The notes: generated from the sequence alone by a model not told the origin. A DNA stretch of 64,000 bases from Cypionkella sp049896245 (GCF_049896245.1 NZ_JAFCTX010000012.1:1-64000); one strand, 5' to 3'. Shown: positions 25,112 through 32,364, counted from the first letter of the stretch. Program-made: numbers and translations.

Positions 25112-25484
25112 CGTTCAAGCCGCCCTTGCTGAAATCCTGAGCGAAGCCACCCCGCCCGCTATTTCCGCTATTTCCGCTATTCCGCCACCTCCGAATAGCG
25201 GGAATAGCAGGAATAGCGGCCCGCCCCCTGCTGAAATCGCGCCCGCCACCGTCTTGCCTTTCGCGCCTAAGCCCAGCGCCCCGGATGCAAGCGACCCGTT
25301 CCGGCATGGCCGATCCATCACGGGCAGCCCCCTGACTTGGACAGGCCGCATAGTCAGCCTAGACGAATGGCGCAAGCTTACCGCGTGGGAGCGTCACGGC
25401 CCTGATGGGCGCATGTTCTGCGGGGCGTGCAGGGATTGGGTGCTGCCCGGTGCCTGCCCGCATTGTGGTGGGGGTGCCGCGTGA
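25101..25484 (+). CDS. Small zinc-ribbon-like phage protein, function unknown
   Basis: 127 residues. The N-terminal part has a low-complexity stretch (AISAISAIPPPP followed by NSGNSRNSG) that is encoded by a perfect-looking DNA hairpin (see 25156-25219). The C-terminus has four cysteines as CGAC and CPHCGG, a probable zinc ribbon. It overlaps the end of the DUF3987 relic by 11 bases and the following gene by one base. Proteins of this type accompany DUF3987 genes in alphaproteobacterial prophages; no function is known to me. Confidence 0.7.
   Translation: MLFDVQAALAEILSEATPPAISAISAIPPPPNSGNSRNSGPPPAEIAPATVLPFAPKPSAPDASDPFRHGRSITGSPLTWTGRIVSLDEWRKLTAWERHGPDGRMFCGACRDWVLPGACPHCGGGAA
25156..25219. 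repeat. Inverted repeat of three 9-bp units per arm, inside a gene
   Basis: The left arm (25156-25182) is three tandem copies of a CCGCTATTY unit; the right arm (25193-25219) is three tandem GAATAGCRG units, their reverse complement. The arms match at 24 of 27 positions, and the mismatches would be G-U pairs or similar in RNA. The loop is 10 bases. The structure lies within the coding region of the zinc-ribbon protein. Confidence 0.85.
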
Positions 25485-25651
25485 TGGGTGATGCACAAAG
25501 GCCAGCCGCGCTACTCACCATCCGCCCCGGCCCTGTCTTGCACCTCTGGCAAAGCGGCAAGGAAGTCGCGGCGGTGCCTCTATCACCATCGGCAACCCTC
25601 ACCCTATGCCGTGACCTGTTGGCGGCTCTGTCTGGGGTGATGCCGAGATGA
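25484..25651 (+). CDS. Short hypothetical protein
   Basis: 55 residues from the ATG at 25484, which overlaps the upstream stop by one base (TGATG). The sequence is not recognisable. The tight overlap and matching codon use support that it is translated as part of the same small operon. Confidence 0.5.
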   Translation: MGDAQRPAALLTIRPGPVLHLWQSGKEVAAVPLSPSATLTLCRDLLAALSGVMPR

Positions 25652-25694
25652 AGCAATGTTACAATATAACACCATTCAGACTAGAGGTGACGCA

Positions 25695-26087
25695 ATGTCC
25701 AAGGGTCTAACCGCAAAACAGGAAGCGTTTTGCCTCGCTTATATTGAGACGGGCAACGCGTCCGAAGCTTACCGCCTCGCCTATGATGTAGGCGAAAACA
25801 CAAAGCCCGAAACCATTTGGCGTAAGGCCAGCGCATTGGCAACTAACGGCAAGGTTTCGGCTAGGGTGGCAGAACTCAAAGGCCAAGCCGCCACCCGCCT
25901 TATGGTGACACTCGAAAGCCTCACGACCGAATTAGACGAAGCCCGCAAGGTTGCGAAAGAAACCTTGAATCCCGCCGCAATGACAGGCGCGACAATGGGC
26001 AAAGCAAAGCTGCATGGCTTGCTGGTGGATAAGCAGGAAGCTCACGTGTTTAGCATAACCATTTCCGGCGATGATGCCGACCTTTGA
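25695..26087 (+). CDS. Phage terminase small subunit-like protein
   Basis: 130 residues. The N-terminus (LTAKQEAFCLAYIETGNASEAYRLAYDVG) matches the helix-turn-helix of terminase small subunits (Terminase_2), followed by SARVAELKGQA and a helical C-terminus with EARKVAKETLNPAAMTGATMGKAKLHGL. Small subunits recognise phage DNA for packaging. An AGAGGTG precedes the ATG at 25695. No large terminase subunit, portal or capsid gene follows, so the prophage is incomplete. Confidence 0.8.
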   Translation: MSKGLTAKQEAFCLAYIETGNASEAYRLAYDVGENTKPETIWRKASALATNGKVSARVAELKGQAATRLMVTLESLTTELDEARKVAKETLNPAAMTGATMGKAKLHGLLVDKQEAHVFSITISGDDADL

Positions 26088-26109
26088 GAGCGGCAAGGGC
26101 GCGCAAGCT

Positions 26110-26604
26110 ATGACCGGGGCCGAGTTGCGGGCCGCACGGAAGGCGGCAAAGATAACTCAAGCCGATCTGGCAAAGCGTGCGGGCGTGTCGCGCGATACCG
26201 TCAAGTATTGGGAAGCCAAAGCGCAAATCGGATGGCATGGCGCATGGCGATTGATGGCCGAGGCTTTGGGTTTGCGGAGTAATCCGTCCAGTATTGCGCG
26301 CGCGGGGGGGCGGGGTGTTAGTTTTCGCGAGCAGGCCGACGCCCAAGCCGAGGTGCTATTCGCCGCCTATCTTGCCCGCCGTAAGCAACGCGAAGCCCAT
26401 CACATCGCCACCCGGCGCGTCATATGCGGGGCCAAGACGCGCAAGGGTGGGCAATGCCGCAACAAGTCAGAACCGGGCAAGAGGCGCTGCAAGTTTCACG
26501 GCGGCAAATCCACCGGGGCCAAGACGCCCGAGGGGCTGGCCCGCATTGCAGAGGCTCAGAGAAGGCGCTGGGCGCGCGTGAAGGCCTTGGATGTGCCGAG
26601 TTGA
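26110..26604 (+). CDS. XRE helix-turn-helix protein fused to HGGxSTG motif
   Basis: 164 residues from the ATG at 26110 (an ATG at 26071 overlapping the terminase gene is the alternative). The first 60 residues are an XRE-type HTH (LRAARKAAKITQADLAKRAGVSRDTVKYWE). The C-terminal half has a CGAKTRKGGQCRNK ... RCKFHGGKSTGAKTPEG stretch, a Cys-rich motif seen in small phage and integrative-element proteins whose role is unknown to me. The fusion of a DNA-binding head to this motif is worth noting. It follows the terminase-like gene closely. Confidence 0.75.
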   Translation: MTGAELRAARKAAKITQADLAKRAGVSRDTVKYWEAKAQIGWHGAWRLMAEALGLRSNPSSIARAGGRGVSFREQADAQAEVLFAAYLARRKQREAHHIATRRVICGAKTRKGGQCRNKSEPGKRRCKFHGGKSTGAKTPEGLARIAEAQRRRWARVKALDVPS

Positions 26605-26660
26605 GCGCCCTCGCGGGGGCCGCATGGGCCAACCCAGTCGGGGGCTACCCAAACCGCCCC

Positions 26661-26891
26661 CTAGCCCAAGAAATCTTCAATCGGCTGGTTTTCAAAATCA
26701 GCTATTGCCGCACCCAAGGCGTCCGCATCCGTGGAAAACCACTCATCGCACACGAATTTCGATCCTTTCTCATTCACAATTTCAAGAAACCACCCGGCAA
26801 CCTCGTCCCGGTAAATTCCAACCTCAAACCGATGGCCTTCGACAAGCAAGACCTGCGACAGCGGGCTTTTGATAACTTTGGGTACAGTCAT
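26661..26891 (-). CDS. Hypothetical protein, operon with XRE regulator
   Basis: 76 residues. Not recognised. It overlaps the upstream XRE regulator gene by four bases (ATGA), a sign of co-translation. The sequence (GHRFEVGIYRDEVAGWFLEIVN ... DADALGAAIADFENQPIEDFLG) has the look of a small beta-rich protein. The two-gene unit resembles a toxin-antitoxin or phage immunity pair in organisation only; I do not claim that function. Confidence 0.55.
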   Translation of the reverse strand: MTVPKVIKSPLSQVLLVEGHRFEVGIYRDEVAGWFLEIVNEKGSKFVCDEWFSTDADALGAAIADFENQPIEDFLG

Positions 26892-27136
26892 TCCTTCGCC
26901 CCCACGGCCACCCCCGGCCCCGCCGCAACCTGCCCAGCCTCTAGGAACTGGACGCCTTGGGCTTCTAGGGCCTTGCGGATTGCGGCTTCATTTTCGCGGC
27001 TGAGAGTCTTGGTCCGAGCGCTTTCAAAGGATCGGATCGTGTCGATAGGAACGCCCGCAGCCTCGCCAAGCTGTGACGCCGTCCAATTTGCCAATGCCCG
27101 CGCCGCCTTGCAGGTCTTTTGATCTAAGGCTTTCAT
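26888..27136 (-). CDS. XRE-family transcriptional regulator
   Basis: 82 residues from the ATG at 27136. The HTH is ARALANWTASQLGEAAGVPIDTIRSFESAR, followed by IRKALEAQGVQFLEAG, the usual end of this short alphaproteobacterial XRE group. The next gene to its right is transcribed in the opposite direction, and two tandem palindromes lie between. It probably represses both transcripts, as in phage immunity regions. Confidence 0.8.
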   Translation of the reverse strand: MKALDQKTCKAARALANWTASQLGEAAGVPIDTIRSFESARTKTLSRENEAAIRKALEAQGVQFLEAGQVAAGPGVAVGAKE

Positions 27137-27144
27137 CGCGTTCC

Positions 27145-27159
27145 TACATAAAAAATGTA
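27145..27159. promoter_or_regulatory. Operator-like palindrome O1 (TACAT-N5-ATGTA)
   Basis: TACAT and ATGTA flank a 5-base A spacer, nine bases upstream of the XRE gene start on the minus strand. The same arrangement with 6-bp arms occurs at 27201-27217. This is a candidate site for the adjacent XRE protein. Confidence 0.6.
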
Positions 27160-27200
27160 ACAAAATACATGCCATGTGTTGACATGCTGTGTGTATCAAA

Positions 27201-27217
27201 CTACATTTATTATGTAG
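27201..27217. promoter_or_regulatory. Operator-like palindrome O2 (CTACAT-N5-ATGTAG)
   Basis: A perfect 6-bp inverted repeat with a 5-base spacer, 16 bases upstream of the plus-strand gene at 27233. The distance between the centres of O1 and O2 is 57 bases. A further perfect ACATG-C-CATGT palindrome lies between them at 27167-27177. The symmetric layout over a divergent promoter is typical of phage repressor control regions. Confidence 0.6.
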
Positions 27218-27232
27218 CAGTGAGGCGATACT

Positions 27233-27523
27233 ATGGCAACGACATTCAACAAATCAGAAATCATGCGCCGCGCTTGGGCTATCGTGAAGAAGGGCAGCGA
27301 GTGGCAGAAGTATCGCCTGCGCCGCCTGCGCTATGCCCTGCAAGACGCATGGGGCGAGGCCAAGCGTGCCGCCAACGCTGCAACCAACACCGCCGCCCAG
27401 CTTCGCGCCGATCTGTGGGCCTTCGAGTGCAAGGACACCATGCGGGGCTCTGACTGGACCCGCCTTGATGCCATGCGCGCCGCGCTGTCGGCAGCCGAAG
27501 GCCGCGAAGCCCTTGCCGCCTGA
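27233..27523 (+). CDS. Hypothetical phage-type protein
   Basis: 96 residues, strongly basic in the N-terminal half (MRRAWAIVKKGSEWQKYRLRRLRYAL) then Ala-rich helical. Unrecognised. It lies directly behind the paired operators with GTGAGG before the ATG, and is the first gene of the plus-strand run. Confidence 0.6.
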   Translation: MATTFNKSEIMRRAWAIVKKGSEWQKYRLRRLRYALQDAWGEAKRAANAATNTAAQLRADLWAFECKDTMRGSDWTRLDAMRAALSAAEGREALAA

Positions 27524-27568
27524 CAAAACCGAATTAACCGACAAAACCTCAATCCCAAAGGAAAGCCG

Positions 27569-27772
27569 ATGAAAGACTTACTTGATGCGATGGACACAAT
27601 CAGCGACGCCCGCCACTTTGCCGAGGCCATACGCATGGCGTTTGGCAGCCCCGAGGATGATGAAGCCAAGGCGATTGCCGCCGTCGCTTTTCACGTCACC
27701 AACCTGCTTGATGGCGCACTGACCGGGTTGAAAACCCTTGTCCCCGGCATGATGGCCGAGGTGGCGCAATGA
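27569..27772 (+). CDS. Hypothetical protein
   Basis: 67 residues, not recognised. An AAAGGA ribosome binding site lies just before the ATG. Its stop overlaps the next start by four bases (ATGA). Confidence 0.55.
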   Translation: MKDLLDAMDTISDARHFAEAIRMAFGSPEDDEAKAIAAVAFHVTNLLDGALTGLKTLVPGMMAEVAQ

Positions 27773-27978
27773 CCATCGACTTTGATCGCAACACCATCGC
27801 CATTCGTTGCTCGGACGTTTCAAATCTTGTGGGCCTCGCCCTTGATCTGGTGGCAGAGTTGCCTTTCGTGGACAGCAACGGCCACCGCATCCGGGGCATG
27901 GATCAACTGGACGCCCTTCTGCGCATAACCCTCGCCCAGACAGAAGGCTTGCCAGCACAAATTGACGCCCTGAAATGA
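27769..27978 (+). CDS. Hypothetical protein
   Basis: 69 residues, not recognised. Its ends overlap the neighbours by four bases on each side (ATGA at start and end), which strongly supports translation of the whole run 27569-28373 as one unit. Confidence 0.55.
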   Translation: MTIDFDRNTIAIRCSDVSNLVGLALDLVAELPFVDSNGHRIRGMDQLDALLRITLAQTEGLPAQIDALK

Positions 27979-28373
27979 GCCTCGCCCTTCGCGCCGCTGC
28001 GGCGCTTCGCCTCAATCTGAATTGGCTGTTTGACCCCCGCACCGCTTGGCAGCGCCGGGAACCGCTGCGGATGCCCAAGCGGGCGCAAGTTGTCGAAGCC
28101 CCGCCGTCCGAGATTGCCCGCCTGTTTGTGGCTTGGACCGCCGCTCGCGATTATGTGGACGCAACCGGGGGCGATGATGCCGAGGCGATAAAGCGGTGGC
28201 ACGATATTGAAACCGCGATATTCGCCTTGCCGTCACGCACCCCCGCCGATCTGGCGATGAAGCTATATGCCTTCGGCTCTGGCGATGTGGTGCATATCTG
28301 CGAACACTCGGAGCCGCTATGTGCCGAGATAGAGGCGCTAGTGGGGATGCCGCAATGGCAGCGCCGCACGTAA
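27975..28373 (+). CDS. Hypothetical protein
   Basis: 132 residues, unknown. The N-terminal half is basic (ALRLNLNWLFDPRTAWQRREPLRMPKR) and the C-terminal half acidic and helical. It is the last gene of the four-base-overlap run. Confidence 0.55.
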   Translation: MSLALRAAAALRLNLNWLFDPRTAWQRREPLRMPKRAQVVEAPPSEIARLFVAWTAARDYVDATGGDDAEAIKRWHDIETAIFALPSRTPADLAMKLYAFGSGDVVHICEHSEPLCAEIEALVGMPQWQRRT

Positions 28374-28469
28374 TGACCCTAACGTCACCCTAACGCATCG
28401 GCGGCAAAATGCGGGGCAATGACTCTAAGATTACCATAAGATTCTGGACCCCGCCTACGGAGTGTTAGT

Positions 28470-28489
28470 CCCGCCCAGCGCGGGGCTTT
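28470..28489 (+). terminator. Candidate terminator after the hypothetical gene run
   Basis: A CCCGC/GCGGG stem with a short loop (28470-28484) followed by GCTTT lies about 100 bases after the last stop at 28373. The T run is short. Confidence 0.4.
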
Positions 28490-28510
28490 CGCCTTGTGTG
28501 GGGGATGAAC

Positions 28511-28555
28511 AAGCAAAAAAGGCGCGCTGGACAGGGGATACGTTCCAGCGCGCCT
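28511..28555 (-). terminator. Strong hairpin with T-run on the minus strand
   Basis: A perfect 12-bp stem (AGGCGCGCTGGA at 28520-28531 and its complement at 28544-28555) with a 12-base loop. On the minus strand it is followed by six or more T, which makes an intrinsic terminator for a leftward transcript. No convincing minus-strand gene ends just to its right, so it may be the relic of a lost gene or serve to block antisense read-through. Confidence 0.65.
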
Positions 28556-28701
28556 CGTAACCAAAAACCTTCAAAACGGATCAACAAGAACTTGCAAGCA
28601 CGGGACACTATTTACTCCATTATAACTGGATGGCATTGGTCTGGTTCCCGCCAGTTATAGAATATTCCCATGGAATTGCGATTTCGTGCTAGTGCCTGTC
28701 C

Positions 28702-29004
28702 ATGAGCCGCCGCAGCACGCCACAAAAAGCCGTTGATGATAGATCGTGGCCTATCCGCATTTGTATCGTGGTGCCGGGCAGCGGCTTTTCGGGCGCGGGA
28801 ATTGATCCCCATTCTTGGCTTATCAAAGAACTTGGGCTGAGCGGCTTTGCGTATCATCCGGCGGGGCGCATGTCGCGGGATGTTTCGGCGGTCTACTTTC
28901 GGACCTTGCAAGACGCACAACGCTTCTTTGACGCTTTCCCGGCCTTGCAGCTTGCCGATGATACGACTTCGCCCGTCTATACCTCGCCTTACGCGCAAAG
29001 ATAG
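28702..29004 (+). CDS. Hypothetical protein
   Basis: 100 residues (IRICIVVPGSGFSGAGIDPHSWLIKELG ... VYFRTLQDAQRFFDAFPAL). The composition is protein-like and its codon use matches the neighbours better than the opposite strand frame. Not recognised. No clear Shine-Dalgarno sequence precedes the ATG. It resembles small prophage or integrative-element proteins in size and placing only. Confidence 0.5.
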   Translation: MSRRSTPQKAVDDRSWPIRICIVVPGSGFSGAGIDPHSWLIKELGLSGFAYHPAGRMSRDVSAVYFRTLQDAQRFFDAFPALQLADDTTSPVYTSPYAQR

Positions 29005-29362
29005 GCCGACGCCCAGCGCAAGGGGCGGGTGTCCAATCTCTGCCACCTTCGCGCAGGGGGACCGTAGGCGGGGTTTCCCTATCAGGAAAGCCGGGGTTTC
29101 CAGAACAGGCGAAAGGTAGCCTTTCCAGCATACGGAAAGGCCGGAATGCGGTATTCTCGCACAAGTACGCGCACGCGGGGGACGGGGTGTTAGCCTGATT
29201 GCTGCGCAGTAACGCGCACGGGCGTGGATGGGGTGAAAGCGCCATGCTGGAAATCTGAGGGTGAGGCCGTAAACTAGGCCGATCTAGGGGCCGCGCCCAA
29301 GGTGAGTGCATTCAACGGCGGGCCGGACTTTTCAGCCTCAATTTGAGGGCGGGTCTGGGGCT
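29005..29362. other. Gene-free, hairpin-rich stretch
   Basis: Contains several related inverted segments of the type GGTTTCC/GGAAAGCC; the cleanest is an 8-bp stem GCCTTTCC/GGAAAGGC (29119-29126 and 29134-29141, loop 7). No start codons with plausible coding frames were found on either strand. Confidence 0.4.
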
Positions 29363-29389
29363 AAAGGTTCGAATCCCTTTGCTCCGCCA
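29363..29389 (+). other. tRNA-like 3' end (T-arm plus acceptor), candidate attachment scar
   Basis: AAAGGTTCGAATCCCTTT followed by GCTCCGCCA reads like a T-loop (GGTTCGAATCC) plus a 3' acceptor strand. No matching 5' half (D-arm, anticodon arm) could be found upstream, so it is not a full tRNA. Such tails are left at the far end of integrated elements that target a tRNA or tmRNA gene. Its sequence after the T-arm does not match the tRNA-Ser at 37.1 kb, so it would belong to another element, perhaps the prophage remnant to its left. Confidence 0.5.
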
Positions 29390-29484
29390 CTGCAATCCAT
29401 CGCAATCAAGCGTTTTTTCTATGATGGGTTTGTTGAGGGGTATACCTAAAAAATCATGAATTATTCAATGATTTCAATGGTAAA

Positions 29485-29499
29485 TGGCGGACCGATAGG
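29485..29499 (+). repeat. Candidate left attachment site of the tRNA-Ser element
   Basis: TGGCGGACCGATAGG matches 14 of 15 bases with the tRNA-Ser 3' end on the same strand (37120-37134, with T for C at one place). Arm-like ATACCAC pairs lie 60 bases to the right. It marks the probable far end of the integrated element. Confidence 0.6.
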
Positions 29500-29560
29500 C
29501 TTTAGAACTGCTTGATCAAGCTATTGATTTAATGTGGAATTCCAGTAGTTATTCAGTTTC

Positions 29561-29580
29561 ATACCACAAAAAATACCACA
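29561..29580 (+). repeat. Pair of ATACCAC motifs, left end (integrase arm-type sites)
   Basis: ATACCAC at 29561-29567 and at 29573-29579, start to start 12 bases. The same heptamer with the same spacing occurs at the right end (36976 and 36988). The flanking TTTCAT and ATGAAA make the left pair part of a larger inverted repeat. Confidence 0.65.
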
Positions 29581-29782
29581 TGAAACTCAGGGTTCGCCAT
29601 TTCCTGGGCTTTTATGACTTGCACAATTTGCCCCGCTTACTTCACACCCCGGACCTGCAGCGCCCTTCCCCCGCCCAACAGTGCAATGTGTAACGGTCGG
29701 CTTTCACTTTGCAAAGCCATGGCTCGACCAGCCTTGAAATTCCTTAGCGTATGATCCTGCCCGGTTCGGCATTCGACCCTAC
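29581..29782. other. Gene-free left end of the element
   Basis: About 200 bases between the arm-type motifs and the stop of the methyltransferase-like gene. No coding frame of plausible composition; no clear terminator. Confidence 0.4.
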
Positions 29783-32185
29783 CTAGCTCGGCAAAAATCC
29801 AAGCTCGAACACCTGCGGGCGCAGCTTTGCAGACAGGTCTGCGTATGCGGCTTTGAAGGGCTCGACGTCGGTGAATTGCGTATCGCCAAAGGCTTCCAGC
29901 GCGCGGCGCACCTGATACCAACCTGCATCCGCACGATTTAGCTGATATTCCTGCCTAATCTTGTTCGGAAAACTGGTGGCGTGAAAACGTTGGAACAGGT
30001 TAAGCCCTTCATCCAGCACAACTCGGGCTTCGGTCGAGAAGGTTCTGCCCGCCATATATCGCACCATGAAATCGCTTTCGAACCGCGCCCTTGCGCCAAC
30101 TTCGGCTTCGGTAAAGGGGATGAAGTGATTGGTCAGCGACCAGTCCAGCTCATTCCAGCGCAGCCCGTCCGCCCCCGCAGTCAGATTGCTGCGGTTGAAC
30201 AGCATCCAAACAAGGCAATCGGATTTGAATTCATCCGTCAGCGTCTGCGAGGGTTGCAAGAACTGGTCGCGGTCGTTGAGCCATGTGGGTTTGATGAGCA
30301 GGCGAACGGCAAAAACAATTGCCGCTTGCCATAGGTTTTCTTTGGTTACAAAAAATGCACCTGCGCTGTTATATCCCGATGAGAAAAGGGCCGTTGATTT
30401 CACTGCATTCTGAAAATCATTTCCCTTGCACATCATACTTCCAATTGCACCATTTGCCCAATACCGACCGCGCACGTCCTTAGTCCGTGGGGTAGGCGAT
30501 AAGGCATTATTGAGGGGCAAGGCAGGCGTTTTGTTCGCTCTTGGTCGAATAATCCAGTCGGCCAGAGGTGGGCGCAGCGGCTCGCGGTAAAATGTGTGCT
30601 GCCCTACTACTTCGCCCAATTTGTCCAATGCGATTGTTCCCACAGATCGCGCAGGCAGATTCACCGCCAAATCCCAAACCAAAAACCCAATCGGAAAGTT
30701 GCCCTTTAACCCATCAAATGCCTTACTGTGAACAATAAACCCATCTAGATATTTCGCTGTCCAGTCCCGCCGAAACTCGGCAAAGTTCGGCGCATTCACA
30801 TATTTTAGTGTACTGAACATCGCCAGTTTCGCGCGCGGAAGTTCGCGACCTATCCGATGCAGAAACTGCGCGAACAATTCGCGCGCAGCATAGCCGAGAA
30901 GACCCATCCCATAACTAATACGGTTTTTGGCAACACCCGTTTTCATACCCGCTTTTTCGCCATCATCGGTGATGTTATCGGCATTCATCGCCTCTGCATA
31001 AGGCGGATTGATGAGCACCAAGATAGGCTTTGCACCCCTCTTACCCTCACGCGCATCGGCAATCGCCTGTCGCAGAGCCGCTGGCAACTTGTTCGAAAGG
31101 GAATGGTCGATCTGGCCAAACTCATCAACATCGTCATTCAAATAATCATACTGGAAAATCTCGGCCCCAGCGAAGGCGGGGTTGCTGCGCATGATTGTCA
31201 CGTCCTCGCCATCCAACGTGGACATGAAAATATTGCGCAGTTTGTTATGCTTTGCCTCTAAGTTGCCGACGCCCGCGCACATATCCCAGACAATGTATTT
31301 TTCTTGCCAGTCCGCCCCCAGAGTGGCGACGAGTTGGTCATAGGCTTTGTCAACGATATGTAGCGGGGTATAGAATGCGCCCTTGAACTTTTGGTCGTCC
31401 AGCGGCAGCAGGCTGTCGCGCCTTTCCAGCAGATAGTGCCGATGCTTTTGTTCGGGTGGGCGGTGGTAGATGTTCCAGAAATTGCGATAGCCGCGCGCGC
31501 TTGCAAGTTCGTATTGGTCGGCCCCCATGATGAACACGGGATCGATGCCATTGAATAGAAGGCGCGCGGGCAGATTTGCCATCGTCGCTGTGCGCCCATC
31601 ATGCATGATGTCGGCGAAGAACAGCACGGCATAGTCCGCGTCTCGCGTCACGCCCAGTTCAACGCCAACCATCGCCACCCATTTGTCGAATACTTGGCGC
31701 AAATTGTCGGGCGTGATGGGGGTACGTATGATGCGGCCTTCGCGCACAGCATCTTTGGTGGCCTGAATGAACTCCGCCTCATACCCGTCAATTTGATACA
31801 GGATATAATGCGTCTCAATCGTGGGGGCGATCTGCGCTGCCAGCGCCCTATCCGCCGCAGAGCCGGATTTAGGCCAGACGATGGTTGGGTCGTTTAGCAG
31901 CGGCAAGGCGTGCTCTGTCGGCATCAGGGCCGCCTTCTCGCGGTCGATCACGCACAGAAAGCCGGGGATCGGCTCGCCCCGCTTGCGCGCGGCACGGACA
32001 TAGGTCAGCAATTGCGCGAACATCAGCAGTGGCGGGGTGGGCGTATCCTTGGCCTCGAACCAGATTTCAGGGGTTTGGATGTCGACCAGCCCCTTATACA
32101 CGCCTTTCAGGCCTAGCGCCGCGATATAAGCGTCCTTGATGTCTTCCTCGGTTCTAGCGCGGTTGAGTGCTGCGTGAAGACTCAT
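29783..32185 (-). CDS. Putative single-chain restriction-modification enzyme (nuclease-like N-terminus, N6-adenine methyltransferase)
   Basis: 800 residues from the ATG at 32185. The N-terminus shows a D-(x)n-ExK arrangement, Asp35 then Glu44-Ala-Lys46 in GLVDIQTPEIWFEAKD, which resembles a PD-(D/E)XK nuclease core. Methyltransferase motifs follow: GAFYTP at 269-274, the AdoMet-binding DMCAGVGN at 301-308 and the catalytic NPPY at 393-396 of gamma-class N6-adenine methylases. The C-terminal 350 residues would be the target-recognition part. This layout fits type IIG/ISP-like enzymes, which cut and modify with one protein. It may instead be a stand-alone methylase. The start overlaps an upstream small frame by four bases (ATGA). 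Confidence 0.72.
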   Translation of the reverse strand: MSLHAALNRARTEEDIKDAYIAALGLKGVYKGLVDIQTPEIWFEAKDTPTPPLLMFAQLLTYVRAARKRGEPIPGFLCVIDREKAALMPTEHALPLLNDPTIVWPKSGSAADRALAAQIAPTIETHYILYQIDGYEAEFIQATKDAVREGRIIRTPITPDNLRQVFDKWVAMVGVELGVTRDADYAVLFFADIMHDGRTATMANLPARLLFNGIDPVFIMGADQYELASARGYRNFWNIYHRPPEQKHRHYLLERRDSLLPLDDQKFKGAFYTPLHIVDKAYDQLVATLGADWQEKYIVWDMCAGVGNLEAKHNKLRNIFMSTLDGEDVTIMRSNPAFAGAEIFQYDYLNDDVDEFGQIDHSLSNKLPAALRQAIADAREGKRGAKPILVLINPPYAEAMNADNITDDGEKAGMKTGVAKNRISYGMGLLGYAARELFAQFLHRIGRELPRAKLAMFSTLKYVNAPNFAEFRRDWTAKYLDGFIVHSKAFDGLKGNFPIGFLVWDLAVNLPARSVGTIALDKLGEVVGQHTFYREPLRPPLADWIIRPRANKTPALPLNNALSPTPRTKDVRGRYWANGAIGSMMCKGNDFQNAVKSTALFSSGYNSAGAFFVTKENLWQAAIVFAVRLLIKPTWLNDRDQFLQPSQTLTDEFKSDCLVWMLFNRSNLTAGADGLRWNELDWSLTNHFIPFTEAEVGARARFESDFMVRYMAGRTFSTEARVVLDEGLNLFQRFHATSFPNKIRQEYQLNRADAGWYQVRRALEAFGDTQFTDVEPFKAAYADLSAKLRPQVFELGFLPS

Positions 32186-32364
32186 ACGATTAATTCCCCA
32201 TGAAGGGAGGGTTTCTGCGCCTGCAGGTTGTCGCCTTGGATCAGCATATTGCCCGTGTCGCGGTCGCAGCACCTTAGAGCTGGCTCAAATCCCTGTAACC
32301 GATACGGCACCTTTTCCGCCGCCCGCACGTCCTGATCCCGCGTCAACCATCGCAAAGTGGGCAT
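32182..32364 (-). pseudogene. N-terminal relic of a type III-like DNA methyltransferase (Mod), now a leader frame
   Basis: 60 codons: MPTLRWLTRD ... VPYRLQGF, then DRDTGNMLIQGDNLQA. This matches the start of type III Mod proteins (PTLHWL.R, GNMLIQGDNLEALK), where the next segment should be the IDPPY catalytic motif. Here the frame diverges after QAQK and ends in a TGA that overlaps the ATG of the next gene by four bases. It is either a deletion scar or a translated leader that couples translation to the restriction-modification gene. No rest of the Mod or Res gene is visible. Confidence 0.7.

Noticed and set aside
26661..27136. Toxin-antitoxin module
   Set aside because: The layout is similar, but neither protein has a recognisable toxin motif. 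Kept as regulator plus hypothetical.
28612..29046. Minus-strand open frame opposite 28702-29004
   Set aside because: The plus-strand frame has a more protein-like composition; neither is certain.
29363..29389. Possible partner of the tRNA-Ser attachment site
   Set aside because: The T-loop agrees as in all tRNAs but the acceptor bases differ and the orientation is opposite to the tRNA-Ser, so 29485-29499 is the better match.
24938..29389. Complete prophage
   Set aside because: Only a terminase small subunit-like gene and small genes are present; large terminase, portal, capsid and tail genes are missing.
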